Shown piece after piece: positions 42,485 to 49,778 of a stretch of 64,000 nt of DNA (positions within the stretch are counted from its first letter, which is position 1; each line of letters opens with the position of its first letter). Location: positions 3,838,501-3,902,500 of the forward strand of contig NZ_JAFIBU010000001.1 of assembly GCF_017833255.1 (NCBI RefSeq), written 5' to 3'. A program made the position numbers and the translations under genes. Below the pieces are notes generated by a model. That model saw only the letters and a program-made list of their open reading frames with translations. It had not been told where the DNA came from and did no database searches. Source of the stretch: Paenibacillus sp. PvR098. GTDB lineage: Bacteria; Bacillota; Bacilli; Paenibacillales; NBRC-103111.

Positions 42485-42494
42485 TACACATGTA
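42485..42494 (+). promoter_or_regulatory. BlaI-type operator upstream of blaI
   Basis: TACACATGTA has the TACA-N2-TGTA dyad of BlaI/MecI sites. It lies 20 bp before the blaI start and suggests autoregulation. Confidence 0.7.
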
Positions 42495-42514
42495 ATTTAT
42501 GAGGGGTGACGGGG

Positions 42515-42904
42515 ATGTCCAAACAAGTGCCAGGAATTTCTGAAGCAGAATGGGAAGTCATGAATGTGCTTTGGGAAAAGGCTCCACAAACCGCTAACGA
42601 GGTCATCCACTCCTTGCAGGAAAAAACGGATTGGAAGCCTAAGACGATTCGTACTCTATTGGATCGTCTGGTCAAAAAAGAGGTAATCGGCGTCAAACAG
42701 GATCAAAGGGTTTATACCTTTATTCCTCTATACACGCAAAGCGAATGTCAACGCGCCGAGACACAATCTTTTCTTAAACGAATTTATGGCGGGACGATGA
42801 AATCGATGCTGGTTCAGTTTATCGAAGAACAATCTATGACCGAGGAGGAGATCAAAGAGCTGCGCTCCATTTTGCATGAGAAATCCGAAAAGCGTAAAAC
42901 ATGA
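42515..42904 (+). CDS. blaI: BlaI/MecI-family penicillinase repressor
   Basis: 129-residue dimeric winged-helix repressor. The N-terminal DNA-binding domain (ISEAEWEVMNVLWEKAPQTANEVIHSL, then WKPKTIRTLLDRLVKKEVIG) and the C-terminal helical dimerisation region (AETQSFLKRIYGGTMKSMLVQFI) match the family closely. The start is ATG 42515, 7 nt after GAGGGGTG; the in-frame GTG at 42506 overlaps that site. It should bind the dyads upstream of the beta-lactamase gene and its own promoter and be cleaved or displaced after BlaR1 activation. It is the last gene of the cluster and is followed by a terminator. Confidence 0.95.
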   Translation: MSKQVPGISEAEWEVMNVLWEKAPQTANEVIHSLQEKTDWKPKTIRTLLDRLVKKEVIGVKQDQRVYTFIPLYTQSECQRAETQSFLKRIYGGTMKSMLVQFIEEQSMTEEEIKELRSILHEKSEKRKT

Positions 42905-42920
42905 GCAATAGACATTGAAA

Positions 42921-42965
42921 GTCAGTCAAGCTTCTTCGGAAGTTTGGCTGGCTTTTTCTTTTTTT
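42921..42965 (+). terminator. Terminator closing the beta-lactam resistance cluster
   Basis: GTCAGTCAAGCTTC (42921-42934) pairs, with some G-T pairs, with GAAGTTTGGCTGGC (42939-42952) around a TTCG tetraloop, followed by a long T-rich tract. Confidence 0.9.
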
Positions 42966-43057
42966 GATATGGATGCGATACGATCATTAAAAGTACACAT
43001 TGTTAAAGAAAATCAGTTATAATGGATAAAAAATAAAAACAAGAAAGCGGGAACAGC

Positions 43058-43777
43058 ATGGGCCGTAAGTGGAACAATATTAAAGAGAAAAAAGCGTCAA
43101 AGGATGCCAATACCAGTCGTATTTATGCAAAGTTTGGGCTCGAAATCTATGTGGCTGCAAAGAAGGGCGAACCCGATCCAGAATCGAATCAAGCCTTGAG
43201 ATTCGTACTGGAGCGAGCAAAAACGTACAATGTGCCGAGAGCGATCATTGACCGCGCGATTGAAAAGGCAAAAGGCAGCTCTGATGAAAACTATGAAGAA
43301 CTTCGATATGAAGGCTTTGGACCGAATGGATCCATGGTCATTGTGGATGCTTTGACTAACAACGTCAACCGTACCGCTTCGTCTGTGCGTGCTGCATTTA
43401 CCAAAAACGGTGGGAACATGGGAGTAAGCGGTTCGGTAAGCTATATGTTTGATGAAACGGCTGTCATTGGCGTAGCGGGTAAAACAGCTGATGAAGTAAT
43501 GGAGATATTAGTGGAAGCCGATGTAGACGTACGCGATATTCTTGAGGAAGATGAAGATGTTGTCGTTTATGCTGAACCTGACGCATTCCATGCAGTACAA
43601 GAAGCATTCAAAAAGGTTGGCATAACGGATTATACAGTTGCAGAATTAACAATGCTTGCACAAAATTACGTAACACTTCCAGAAGGCACTGAGGCACAAT
43701 TTGAAAAATTGATAGATGCATTAGAGGATCTGGAGGACGTTCAACAAGTATACCACAATGTGGATTTCGTTGAATAA
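43058..43777 (+). CDS. YebC/PmpR/TACO1-family protein (YeeI-like)
   Basis: 239 residues with the full family signature: N-terminal [20 protein letters not shown], middle [20 protein letters not shown] and [17 protein letters not shown], and the ferredoxin-like C-terminal domains. Members bind DNA as regulators in some bacteria; in others they associate with ribosomes and help translation of proline-rich motifs. The shorter YeeI/YeeN subgroup fits best because of the Arg-Lys start. It is preceded by a clear intergenic gap and stands alone. It lies inside the interval bounded by yuiH-repeat copies B and C. Confidence 0.9.
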   Translation: MGRKWNNIKEKKASKDANTSRIYAKFGLEIYVAAKKGEPDPESNQALRFVLERAKTYNVPRAIIDRAIEKAKGSSDENYEELRYEGFGPNGSMVIVDALTNNVNRTASSVRAAFTKNGGNMGVSGSVSYMFDETAVIGVAGKTADEVMEILVEADVDVRDILEEDEDVVVYAEPDAFHAVQEAFKKVGITDYTVAELTMLAQNYVTLPEGTEAQFEKLIDALEDLEDVQQVYHNVDFVE

Positions 43778-44227
43778 TCCGACAATTCTAACGTATCTTT
43801 ATTAAAAGAAGTGGGGACTTAGCAGTTTTCGGTATCGACAACGGAAGCCAAACCTCAGGTGGTTGAGGCTGGCTTATTTCGTCGGGACAGTCGCTGCATG
43901 CGGCTTGATCTGTTAGTCGGGTATGATCTCTGTTCGAGTTTTAGTGGTGGAGACAATGGCTGCTTGGGGTCATGCTCAGCGATCCGTTGCGTGTATGATT
44001 TTGATTGAAAGGTATGCATAGAAAGAACTCACTCTGTACTATGAGATGTGGGTTCTTTTTTTTCCTGATCCGACTCCGAAACGAAATCCCGCTTTAACGA
44101 TGGAAATCCGTTGTTATCTCGTTATCCCCATCCAGTCATGACTATTCACGTTCCATAATATCACCTGGCATCCAAGTGTCTGACATAATTTGGCAGGGTA
44201 AAGACAGACAGGGAGGGAGCTCTTATG
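43778..44227. other. Intergenic region with the third yuiH-type repeat
   Basis: 450 bp after the YebC-family gene. It contains a hairpin AAGCCA..CCTCA/TGAGG..TGGCTT near 43846-43876, repeat copy C, and a GTCTG/CAGAC hairpin near 44180-44210. No gene is recognised. Confidence 0.5.
43975..44060 (+). repeat. Copy C of the yuiH-3'-end/terminator repeat, degraded
   Basis: ATGCTCAGCGATCCGTT, then TATGATTTTGATTGAAAGG match copies A and B, with about 10 bp deleted in between so that the reading frame is lost. The related terminator follows (AGAACTCACTCT with AGATGTGGGTTCT, eight T's). ATGCTC before GATCC is shared only with copy B. Confidence 0.75.
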
Positions 44228-45874
44228 TTAAGCCGTTATTCTATTTGAAATGGGCAGCCGTACTTCTGCGATCGTTCCGATTCCGACTTTACTGCGGAAC
44301 GTGATGTTGCCGTTATGGTCTTTAATAATTTTTTTACAGACGGTCAGCCCTAGGCCTGTGCCCTTTTCTTTCAAAGTGAAAAACGGTTCCCCCAGCTTCG
44401 CAACGCGATCTTCCGGAATTCCGATTCCCTGATCTTCAACAGAAATTAATAGCGTTTCTTGATCTTCCTGCTTCGTTTTTATGAAAATTTGACCGCCCTC
44501 AGGCATTGCTTCAAGAGCATTCTTTAACAAGTTGATAAATACTTGTTTCAAATGGTTATCGACACACGTGATCAGGGGAAGCTTATCTTCGGCCCGAAAG
44601 GTTACCAACGTATTATGCAATAACGCTTGCGGGTGCATAAATGCAATGATTTGCTCTAAAAGCTCCTTGATATTGGTTTCCTTGACCATCTGGACTTGCG
44701 GTTTGCCTAAATAGAGCAGTTCGTTGGTGATGGTCTCAATCCGATCCAGTTCCTCATACATGATGTCTAAAAAAGAGGGCTTAAACGTTTCTTTCTTCAT
44801 TAATTGAATGAACCCTTTCAGTGACGTTAAAGGATTGCGGATTTCATGGGCAATACCCGCCGCGAGCTCGCCAACCATGGATAGCTTCTCGGTTTCTCGT
44901 ATGAGTTCTTCTGTTTGTTTTCGTTCCGTAACATCCCTGCTAATCACAACGACCTTATCTATTTCACCTTTGATGCCAAGCACCGGCATGTAATGGGATT
45001 CAATCCAAACCCAATGACCGCTTTCATGCAGGTATCGGCATTCCGCTCGGGCCGCTTTTTTCTCTATGACGAGTTCCGTCCAAAGTTGAATCAGCTGAGG
45101 ATAATCTTCTGGGTGTATCATTTCTTTGATCCCTTTTCCTATAAATTGTTCTGTTCTTAAACCGATGACCGGCAGATAAGAGGGAGAAAGATACACTGCG
45201 TTTCCCTCCACGCTCAGAACAGCAATTAAGTCCGAGGAATTTTCCGCAATCAACCGATAATTGGCCTCGCTGTGTTCTAACCTTTCTTTTGATTGGCGAA
45301 GTTCTTCCATAACTTTGTAAGATTGCCTAAGGGATTCTATAAAATGATAGGAGAAAATCGAACCCAAAATAAAAGCAACCGCAAAGTGTAAAAGTTCAGG
45401 ATCAAACAAACTGGAGTAAGCTCCGAGGTACCATAAATAAGCATAAACTTCTATCATGACCGCTAAGGTGATCGTGTACCATTGCTTAGATCTTGGGATT
45501 TGTGACTTCATAATAATTTGAGTGATGGTTATCGTGCACATGAGACTCATTAGAAAAGCTACCGGAGAAGAATCGGTAAACATGAGAATACGAAATATAA
45601 AAAGCAGCAGGGAGGAAACCAGCGTAGGGATCCAACCCCCATAAAATAAAGCGAGAACAACGACGATTTGCCGCAGATCTGCAACATTGCCGTTGAGCGC
45701 CTTGCCAATATACATTAAACAAACGCCGATGACCCCGTAAAAAAAACCGATGATCAGTTTATCTGAGAGCGGAGAAAACCAATTCAAAGGCTTTCTGCGA
45801 TTGGTAATATACCGTGAAATGAGAAAAAGGGAAGAAAGAAGCAAACTTATATAAATAATTAATTGTAGAACCAC
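44228..45874 (-). CDS. Membrane sensor histidine kinase (KinB/5TM-type with PAS)
   Basis: 548 residues from GTG 45874 (TAGGAGGG 7 nt upstream on the minus strand). Five to six membrane helices (about 1-185) resemble the 5TMR_LYT sensor region; a PAS domain (about 205-325: NYRLIAENSSDLIAVL, ending ISRDVTERKQ) follows, then HisKA with AAGIAHEIRNPLTSLKGF (His343) and HATPase with NLLKNALEAM, DQGIGIP and GTGLGL. The kinase core closely resembles that of the soluble four-PAS kinase at 11.6 kb and sporulation kinases of the KinB/KinD type. No response regulator is adjacent, consistent with an orphan kinase feeding the phosphorelay (inference). Confidence 0.9.
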   Translation of the reverse strand: MVLQLIIYISLLLSSLFLISRYITNRRKPLNWFSPLSDKLIIGFFYGVIGVCLMYIGKALNGNVADLRQIVVVLALFYGGWIPTLVSSLLLFIFRILMFTDSSPVAFLMSLMCTITITQIIMKSQIPRSKQWYTITLAVMIEVYAYLWYLGAYSSLFDPELLHFAVAFILGSIFSYHFIESLRQSYKVMEELRQSKERLEHSEANYRLIAENSSDLIAVLSVEGNAVYLSPSYLPVIGLRTEQFIGKGIKEMIHPEDYPQLIQLWTELVIEKKAARAECRYLHESGHWVWIESHYMPVLGIKGEIDKVVVISRDVTERKQTEELIRETEKLSMVGELAAGIAHEIRNPLTSLKGFIQLMKKETFKPSFLDIMYEELDRIETITNELLYLGKPQVQMVKETNIKELLEQIIAFMHPQALLHNTLVTFRAEDKLPLITCVDNHLKQVFINLLKNALEAMPEGGQIFIKTKQEDQETLLISVEDQGIGIPEDRVAKLGEPFFTLKEKGTGLGLTVCKKIIKDHNGNITFRSKVGIGTIAEVRLPISNRITA

Positions 45875-46280
45875 ACTATTACCCTCCTAATGGTGTATGA
45901 CAAAATGATGTATGAGCAACGGTAGAAAATTTAATATTTTTCCGATTTGAGATGTTGATAGCTTAGCTGTGTTGTGTATTTATTATATTACAGTATGAAC
46001 AAGGACAAAATACCTAAAAATAAAGCCTACCCGCTCGAATTGGTATTGCGGCATACGCATAAAGCAATGTGAGCCCTAATGTCATAGTGGAATCAATAAA
46101 AAATATGTCTGTATTTTCCTGCTACGAGCCTTACTATGGACGGATAAGGAGAAAATGCCGGAAAGTGTTCATATGTATGTGATGTCGGGGATTTAATCAT
46201 TCGTTCCTGAATTGCTACTTGATATTAGTAACACCAGCATGTTACTATGAGTTAGTCAATTTGTCGAAAATTGTCATTTT
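45875..46280. other. Intergenic region upstream of the riboswitch
   Basis: About 400 AT-rich bases between the divergent kinase and chemoreceptor genes. Promoters for both must lie here; none was assigned with confidence. No gene is recognised. Confidence 0.5.
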
Positions 46281-46368
46281 ACCAATTGAAAAAGGCAAAC
46301 CTGTCGAAAGGCAGGGACGCAAAGCCACGGGTCTAAAGTTTCATGCTATGGCAGCCGGGCCGTCAATG
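46281..46368 (+). ncRNA. Cyclic-di-GMP-I (GEMM) riboswitch
   Basis: Conserved core elements are directly visible: AAAGGCAAACC (46291-46301), a GAAA tetraloop region, GGGACGCAAAGCC (46314-46326), GGGTCTAAAG (46329-46338), and the P1b-side CTATGGCAGCCGGG (46346-46359). These match the class I cyclic-di-GMP aptamer consensus. The aptamer is followed within 15 nt by an intrinsic terminator and then by a chemoreceptor gene, so ligand binding probably controls read-through. Whether it is an on- or off-switch cannot be decided by reading. Confidence 0.92.
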
Positions 46369-46374
46369 GGGGAA

Positions 46375-46420
46375 AAAGAGACTGCCCCGTTTTTTATAAT
46401 GGGGACAGTTTCTTTTTTTA
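46375..46420 (+). terminator. Riboswitch expression-platform terminator
   Basis: AAAGAGACTGCCCC pairs with GGGGACAGTTTCTTT (46401-46415) around an AT-rich loop, with a T-run to about 46419. It sits between the aptamer and the chemoreceptor gene. Confidence 0.88.
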
Positions 46421-46521
46421 TTAGGTATCAAAATCAGGGAGGTAATGCCGAGCGCGCTTAACGGAACTTCTGGAAACAAAGGTAGTATACAGTGTACAAC
46501 TCAGAGGGGGAACACACAAGC

Positions 46522-48351
46522 ATGTTGAAAATGAGCATTAAGTACCGACTAATGATCGCGTTTCTAGTGATTTTAATTTTGCCATGCAGCGCCATCGGAT
46601 GGTCTTCATATCAGAATGCAAAGAGCCAGATTACCGAGCAAATTGAGCAAAATGCAAGCATCAGCGTTGATTTTACGAACAATCAAATTAAGGATATTAT
46701 GGCCTCAAGCTTATCAAATATCGATTATTTGGGGAAAAATCTTAATGCTGATTTATCGGCTCCGGAGATCCGAAAAGTATTTGAAACATTTTTGGAGATA
46801 AACGCTGAATTTGAAAATGTACATTTTGCAACGCATAACCGTGCAATGTATACATTGCCTGAATTAAAGCTGGCCGCAGACTTTGATCCTTCCAAACGGC
46901 CGTGGTTTATTAAGGCCATGGAAAGTAAGGGGAAAGCTGTCGTTAATGATGCCATCGCCTCCGCGGACGGGTCAGGTAATGTAGTGGTAATCCAATCGAA
47001 AACATCCGATGATGGTTCTGGGATTGTGGGCGCGACATTGAAGCTATCAAAAATGGCTGAACAAGTGAAAAACATCAAGGTAGGCCAAAAGGGCTATGTC
47101 ATTATTATGGACAAAGACCAAAAAATCATTATCCATCCGACGGAAAAACCAGGCTCCAAAAGCGAATCCGAATCGACCGCAAAGTTTTACGAGAAAGCCT
47201 CTGGAACGGTTGACGTTAATTTTAATGGTGAGCAGAAGAAGGCGGTATTCGTAACTAATCCGGACACCGGATGGAAAATTATTGGAATTGTTGATGTTTC
47301 GGAGATCACGGAAGCGACCCGAGGCATTTTCCTTACGACCATCGCAGTTATTGCTGTAGCTATGGCACTTGGAATCTTGCTCGTATTCTGGATTGTCCGT
47401 TCCATAACTACGCCTCTAAGAGAATTAATGAATTCGACTGAAGAAATCGCAGACGGAAATCTGACCGAGGAAATCGTAATTCGTTCCAACGATGAATTAG
47501 GGCAGCTATCTGTCTCCGTTAACCAGATGGTACATAAATTACGAGGTTTAATCGGGGGAGTGATAGATTCCTCTGAAAGAGTCACTGCCGCATCGGAACA
47601 AATTTCTGCAACGACGCAAGAGATTGCCGGCGGAAACGCATCACAGGCAGAAGCCGCGCAGAACATGCAGGAGCTGTTCAACGAATTGTCCGTGGCAATC
47701 AATTCCGTTGCAGAAAGCGCAGAGGAAGCGGCTGAAATGGCTTCTAAAACGACAGGCATCGCGCATGAAGGCGGAGATATAGTCAAAAAATCCATAACCG
47801 GCATGACCCAGGTCAGCTCGCAAATGACACGACTTGAGGAAGACTCCAATAAAATCGGGGATATTATCGAAGTCATTGACGACATCGCGGAGCAAACCAA
47901 TCTGCTCGCCCTTAACGCAGCCATCGAAGCCGCACGCGCCGGAGAACAAGGCAGAGGATTTGCAGTGGTCGCGGATGAGGTTAGAAAGCTCGCCGAACGC
48001 AGTGGTGATGCAACCAAGCAAATTACAGCTATTATTAAAGGGATGCAGGAAAACACTCGTAAGAGTGTAATGGCTGTTTCTGAAGGCGTGAATCATTCCG
48101 AAGAGACAGGGAAAGCCTTTGAAAGAATTATTGAAATGATTAACGAAACGGAACGTAAAGTAGGCGAAATTGCGGTTGCGTGTGAAGAGCAGGCTGCCCA
48201 GTCCAACGAGGTGATGCATTCGATTGAAAACATCTCATCCGCAACTGAGCAGGCGGCTGCGGCATCAGAGGAAACGGCGGCGACTGCACAATCACTCTCG
48301 CAGCTTGCCGAAGGCTTGAATGAGTCTGTATCTATCTTCAAAATTAAATAA
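46522..48351 (+). CDS. Methyl-accepting chemotaxis protein (dCache sensor)
   Basis: 609 residues from ATG 46522 (AGAGGGGG at 46503-46510; an upstream in-frame GTG at 46492 has no site). Order: transmembrane helix (about 10-30), periplasm-side dCache_1 sensor (about 35-265; the RPWFIKAMESKGKAVVNDAI and GYVIIMDKDQKIIIHP signatures), second membrane helix (about 272-295), HAMP, and a long MCP signalling coil with the hairpin tip EVIDDIAEQTNLLALNAAIEAARAGEQGRGFAVVADEVRKLAERS. It signals to CheA/CheW, not encoded here. The gene is placed under a cyclic-di-GMP riboswitch, linking chemotaxis to the motile/sessile decision. Confidence 0.95.
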   Translation: MLKMSIKYRLMIAFLVILILPCSAIGWSSYQNAKSQITEQIEQNASISVDFTNNQIKDIMASSLSNIDYLGKNLNADLSAPEIRKVFETFLEINAEFENVHFATHNRAMYTLPELKLAADFDPSKRPWFIKAMESKGKAVVNDAIASADGSGNVVVIQSKTSDDGSGIVGATLKLSKMAEQVKNIKVGQKGYVIIMDKDQKIIIHPTEKPGSKSESESTAKFYEKASGTVDVNFNGEQKKAVFVTNPDTGWKIIGIVDVSEITEATRGIFLTTIAVIAVAMALGILLVFWIVRSITTPLRELMNSTEEIADGNLTEEIVIRSNDELGQLSVSVNQMVHKLRGLIGGVIDSSERVTAASEQISATTQEIAGGNASQAEAAQNMQELFNELSVAINSVAESAEEAAEMASKTTGIAHEGGDIVKKSITGMTQVSSQMTRLEEDSNKIGDIIEVIDDIAEQTNLLALNAAIEAARAGEQGRGFAVVADEVRKLAERSGDATKQITAIIKGMQENTRKSVMAVSEGVNHSEETGKAFERIIEMINETERKVGEIAVACEEQAAQSNEVMHSIENISSATEQAAAASEETAATAQSLSQLAEGLNESVSIFKIK

Positions 48352-48416
48352 ATAACATTGCGTATGGTTATTCCGCCATTGAACGCATATAGTTATCACC
48401 GCTTCCTATTGCCATA

Positions 48417-48470
48417 GTAGGGTTCCTCCTTGGTGACTTTAGCAATTACCAAGGAGGAATCCTATTTTTT
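48417..48470 (+). terminator. Terminator of the chemoreceptor gene
   Basis: A 16- to 17-bp stem (TAGGGTTCCTCCTTGGT ending at 48434 with ACCAAGGAGGAATCCTA, 48448-48464) is followed by TTTTTT. Confidence 0.92.
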
Positions 48471-48813
48471 GTTGTAAAGAGCTAGCGATAAGAGATTTCA
48501 AAGAAAAGTTGGTAAGTGGACTAAAATTAAATAGAAGTAAAAAAGGAGACCTCAGCCGGGTCTCTTTTTTCTTGGCTTACATTTCGGATGTTCCCTTGTA
48601 TAAGAGGAAGGTAAATGGAAGTCCTGCTTCGTGAGTATCTAGGTCGTACCGTCGAAATCATATACGCCTTGACCGTGAAAACAAAATCATATGAATTCTA
48701 AATTATTTTTTAGGAGAAAAGCGTGATAATCACCGTCTCAGCTAAATAGAATACATACTGTTTGGTTAATATTTCCAACACGAAATAAATTGAAGAGAAG
48801 GGATGTAAAGCAA
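48471..48813. other. Intergenic region with a second terminator
   Basis: About 340 bp. It contains GGAGACC/GGTCTC (48545-48564) with a T-run, a second terminator 75 bp after the first. The rest is AT-rich; AGAAGGG near 48,797 serves the DJ-1/PfpI gene. No gene is recognised. Confidence 0.55.
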
Positions 48814-49494
48814 ATGGCGGACGATATCCATTATGGGAGAATACCTGCTCAAGGAAAGACCAAGGGGAAGATCGGGGTGTTGGTCGAGTCCCATTATGAT
48901 GAGACCGAGTTTCGGGCGTTTAATGAATATTTTCCTAAGAACGGTTATTCAGTCGATTATATCAGCCATTTGTGGGGGAAAGAATATCTGGACTTTGTGG
49001 GCAACGATGGTACAAGCTGTGTCAGGGTGGACGTGGAGGTATCCGACATCCGTACGGAGGATTACTGCGGTATTGTGCTGATCGGTGGTTACGCTATGGA
49101 CCGGCTGAGATATGAGGCGAATCCGAAGCAAGGTCAGCTCAATCAAGCGCCGGCGGTTCAATTTCTGAGGGCGGCGGTTGAAGCATTGAACCGGGGACAG
49201 GTGAAAATCGGAACCATTTGCCACAGCCTCTGGCTCTTCTGTGCAGATCCGCAGCTGCTTGCCGGCCGAAAAGTGACCTGTGCGCATAATGTCATATCGG
49301 ATGTACAAAATGCAGGGGCAGAGGTTGTTTTCGAGGGAGATCAGACCCAAGAGCTGGTCATTGACGGTAATTTAATCACCGGGAAGCATCCAGAAGTAGT
49401 TGAAACCTTTGTCCGTGTATTTTTAGAAGAAATAGAGAAAGCCGTGAACCGTAATCCACTTCCGGAGGAATGTCATCAAGAAAAGAGTCAATGA
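48814..49494 (+). CDS. DJ-1/PfpI-family protein
   Basis: About 226 residues from ATG 48814 (AGAAGGG upstream; an in-frame TTG at 48790 overlaps that site). The class I glutamine-amidotransferase-like fold is clear: KIGVLVESHYDETEF at the start and the nucleophile elbow GTICHSLW with the reactive cysteine, then CAHNVISDVQNAGAE. Relatives include PfpI-type intracellular peptidases, deglycases and stress chaperones; the biochemical role here is unknown. It is the first of a cluster with a glycogen debranching enzyme and an AGE-family epimerase, all in one direction with short gaps, suggesting a sugar-linked operon. Confidence 0.88.
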   Translation: MADDIHYGRIPAQGKTKGKIGVLVESHYDETEFRAFNEYFPKNGYSVDYISHLWGKEYLDFVGNDGTSCVRVDVEVSDIRTEDYCGIVLIGGYAMDRLRYEANPKQGQLNQAPAVQFLRAAVEALNRGQVKIGTICHSLWLFCADPQLLAGRKVTCAHNVISDVQNAGAEVVFEGDQTQELVIDGNLITGKHPEVVETFVRVFLEEIEKAVNRNPLPEECHQEKSQ

Positions 49495-49778
49495 CTACCT
49501 CGGCCTAACCGCAGATTACTCCAGGCGGGGTCGGGTATCCAACCCGCTGCCGGCCAGAATGATCGAAGACGGTATACAGTTTGCCGGGTTGAAGAATGCG
49601 GTACTTCCGCCGGTCAATGCGTCCTACGTTCGAGCAGATCGAACGGGAAAACAAAGAGTGGTGGCCGACCCACTGCGAAGCGCTTAGACAGGGGCGGGCG
49701 GATATTTTAACCGCTGATAATCGGGAGGACTTAGGCCGCAAACTCGTGTTTATGTCCAACAATGAGGTGAAACATTAG
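49470..49778 (+). pseudogene. Possible small gene with two compensating frameshifts
   Basis: The 3' part (49596-49778) reads MRYFRRSMRPTFEQIERENK, then EWWPTHCEALRQGRADILTA, ending KLVFMSNNEVKH; its TAG abuts the ATG of the debranching enzyme, as in a coupled operon gene. The 5' part reads sensibly only in another frame (NDYLGLTADYSRRGRVSNPL, then ARMIEDGIQFAGLK), which has no ATG, GTG or TTG start. An ATG at 49470 is in the frame of the 3' part. Two opposite single-base shifts (near 49,478 and 49,592) would yield about 102 residues. It is either a decaying gene or sequencing errors. No family is recognised. Confidence 0.4.

Noticed and set aside
46219..46461. 80-codon frame upstream of the chemoreceptor gene
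   Set aside because: It runs through the cyclic-di-GMP riboswitch and its terminator; the sequence is explained by RNA structure and the protein is not recognisable.
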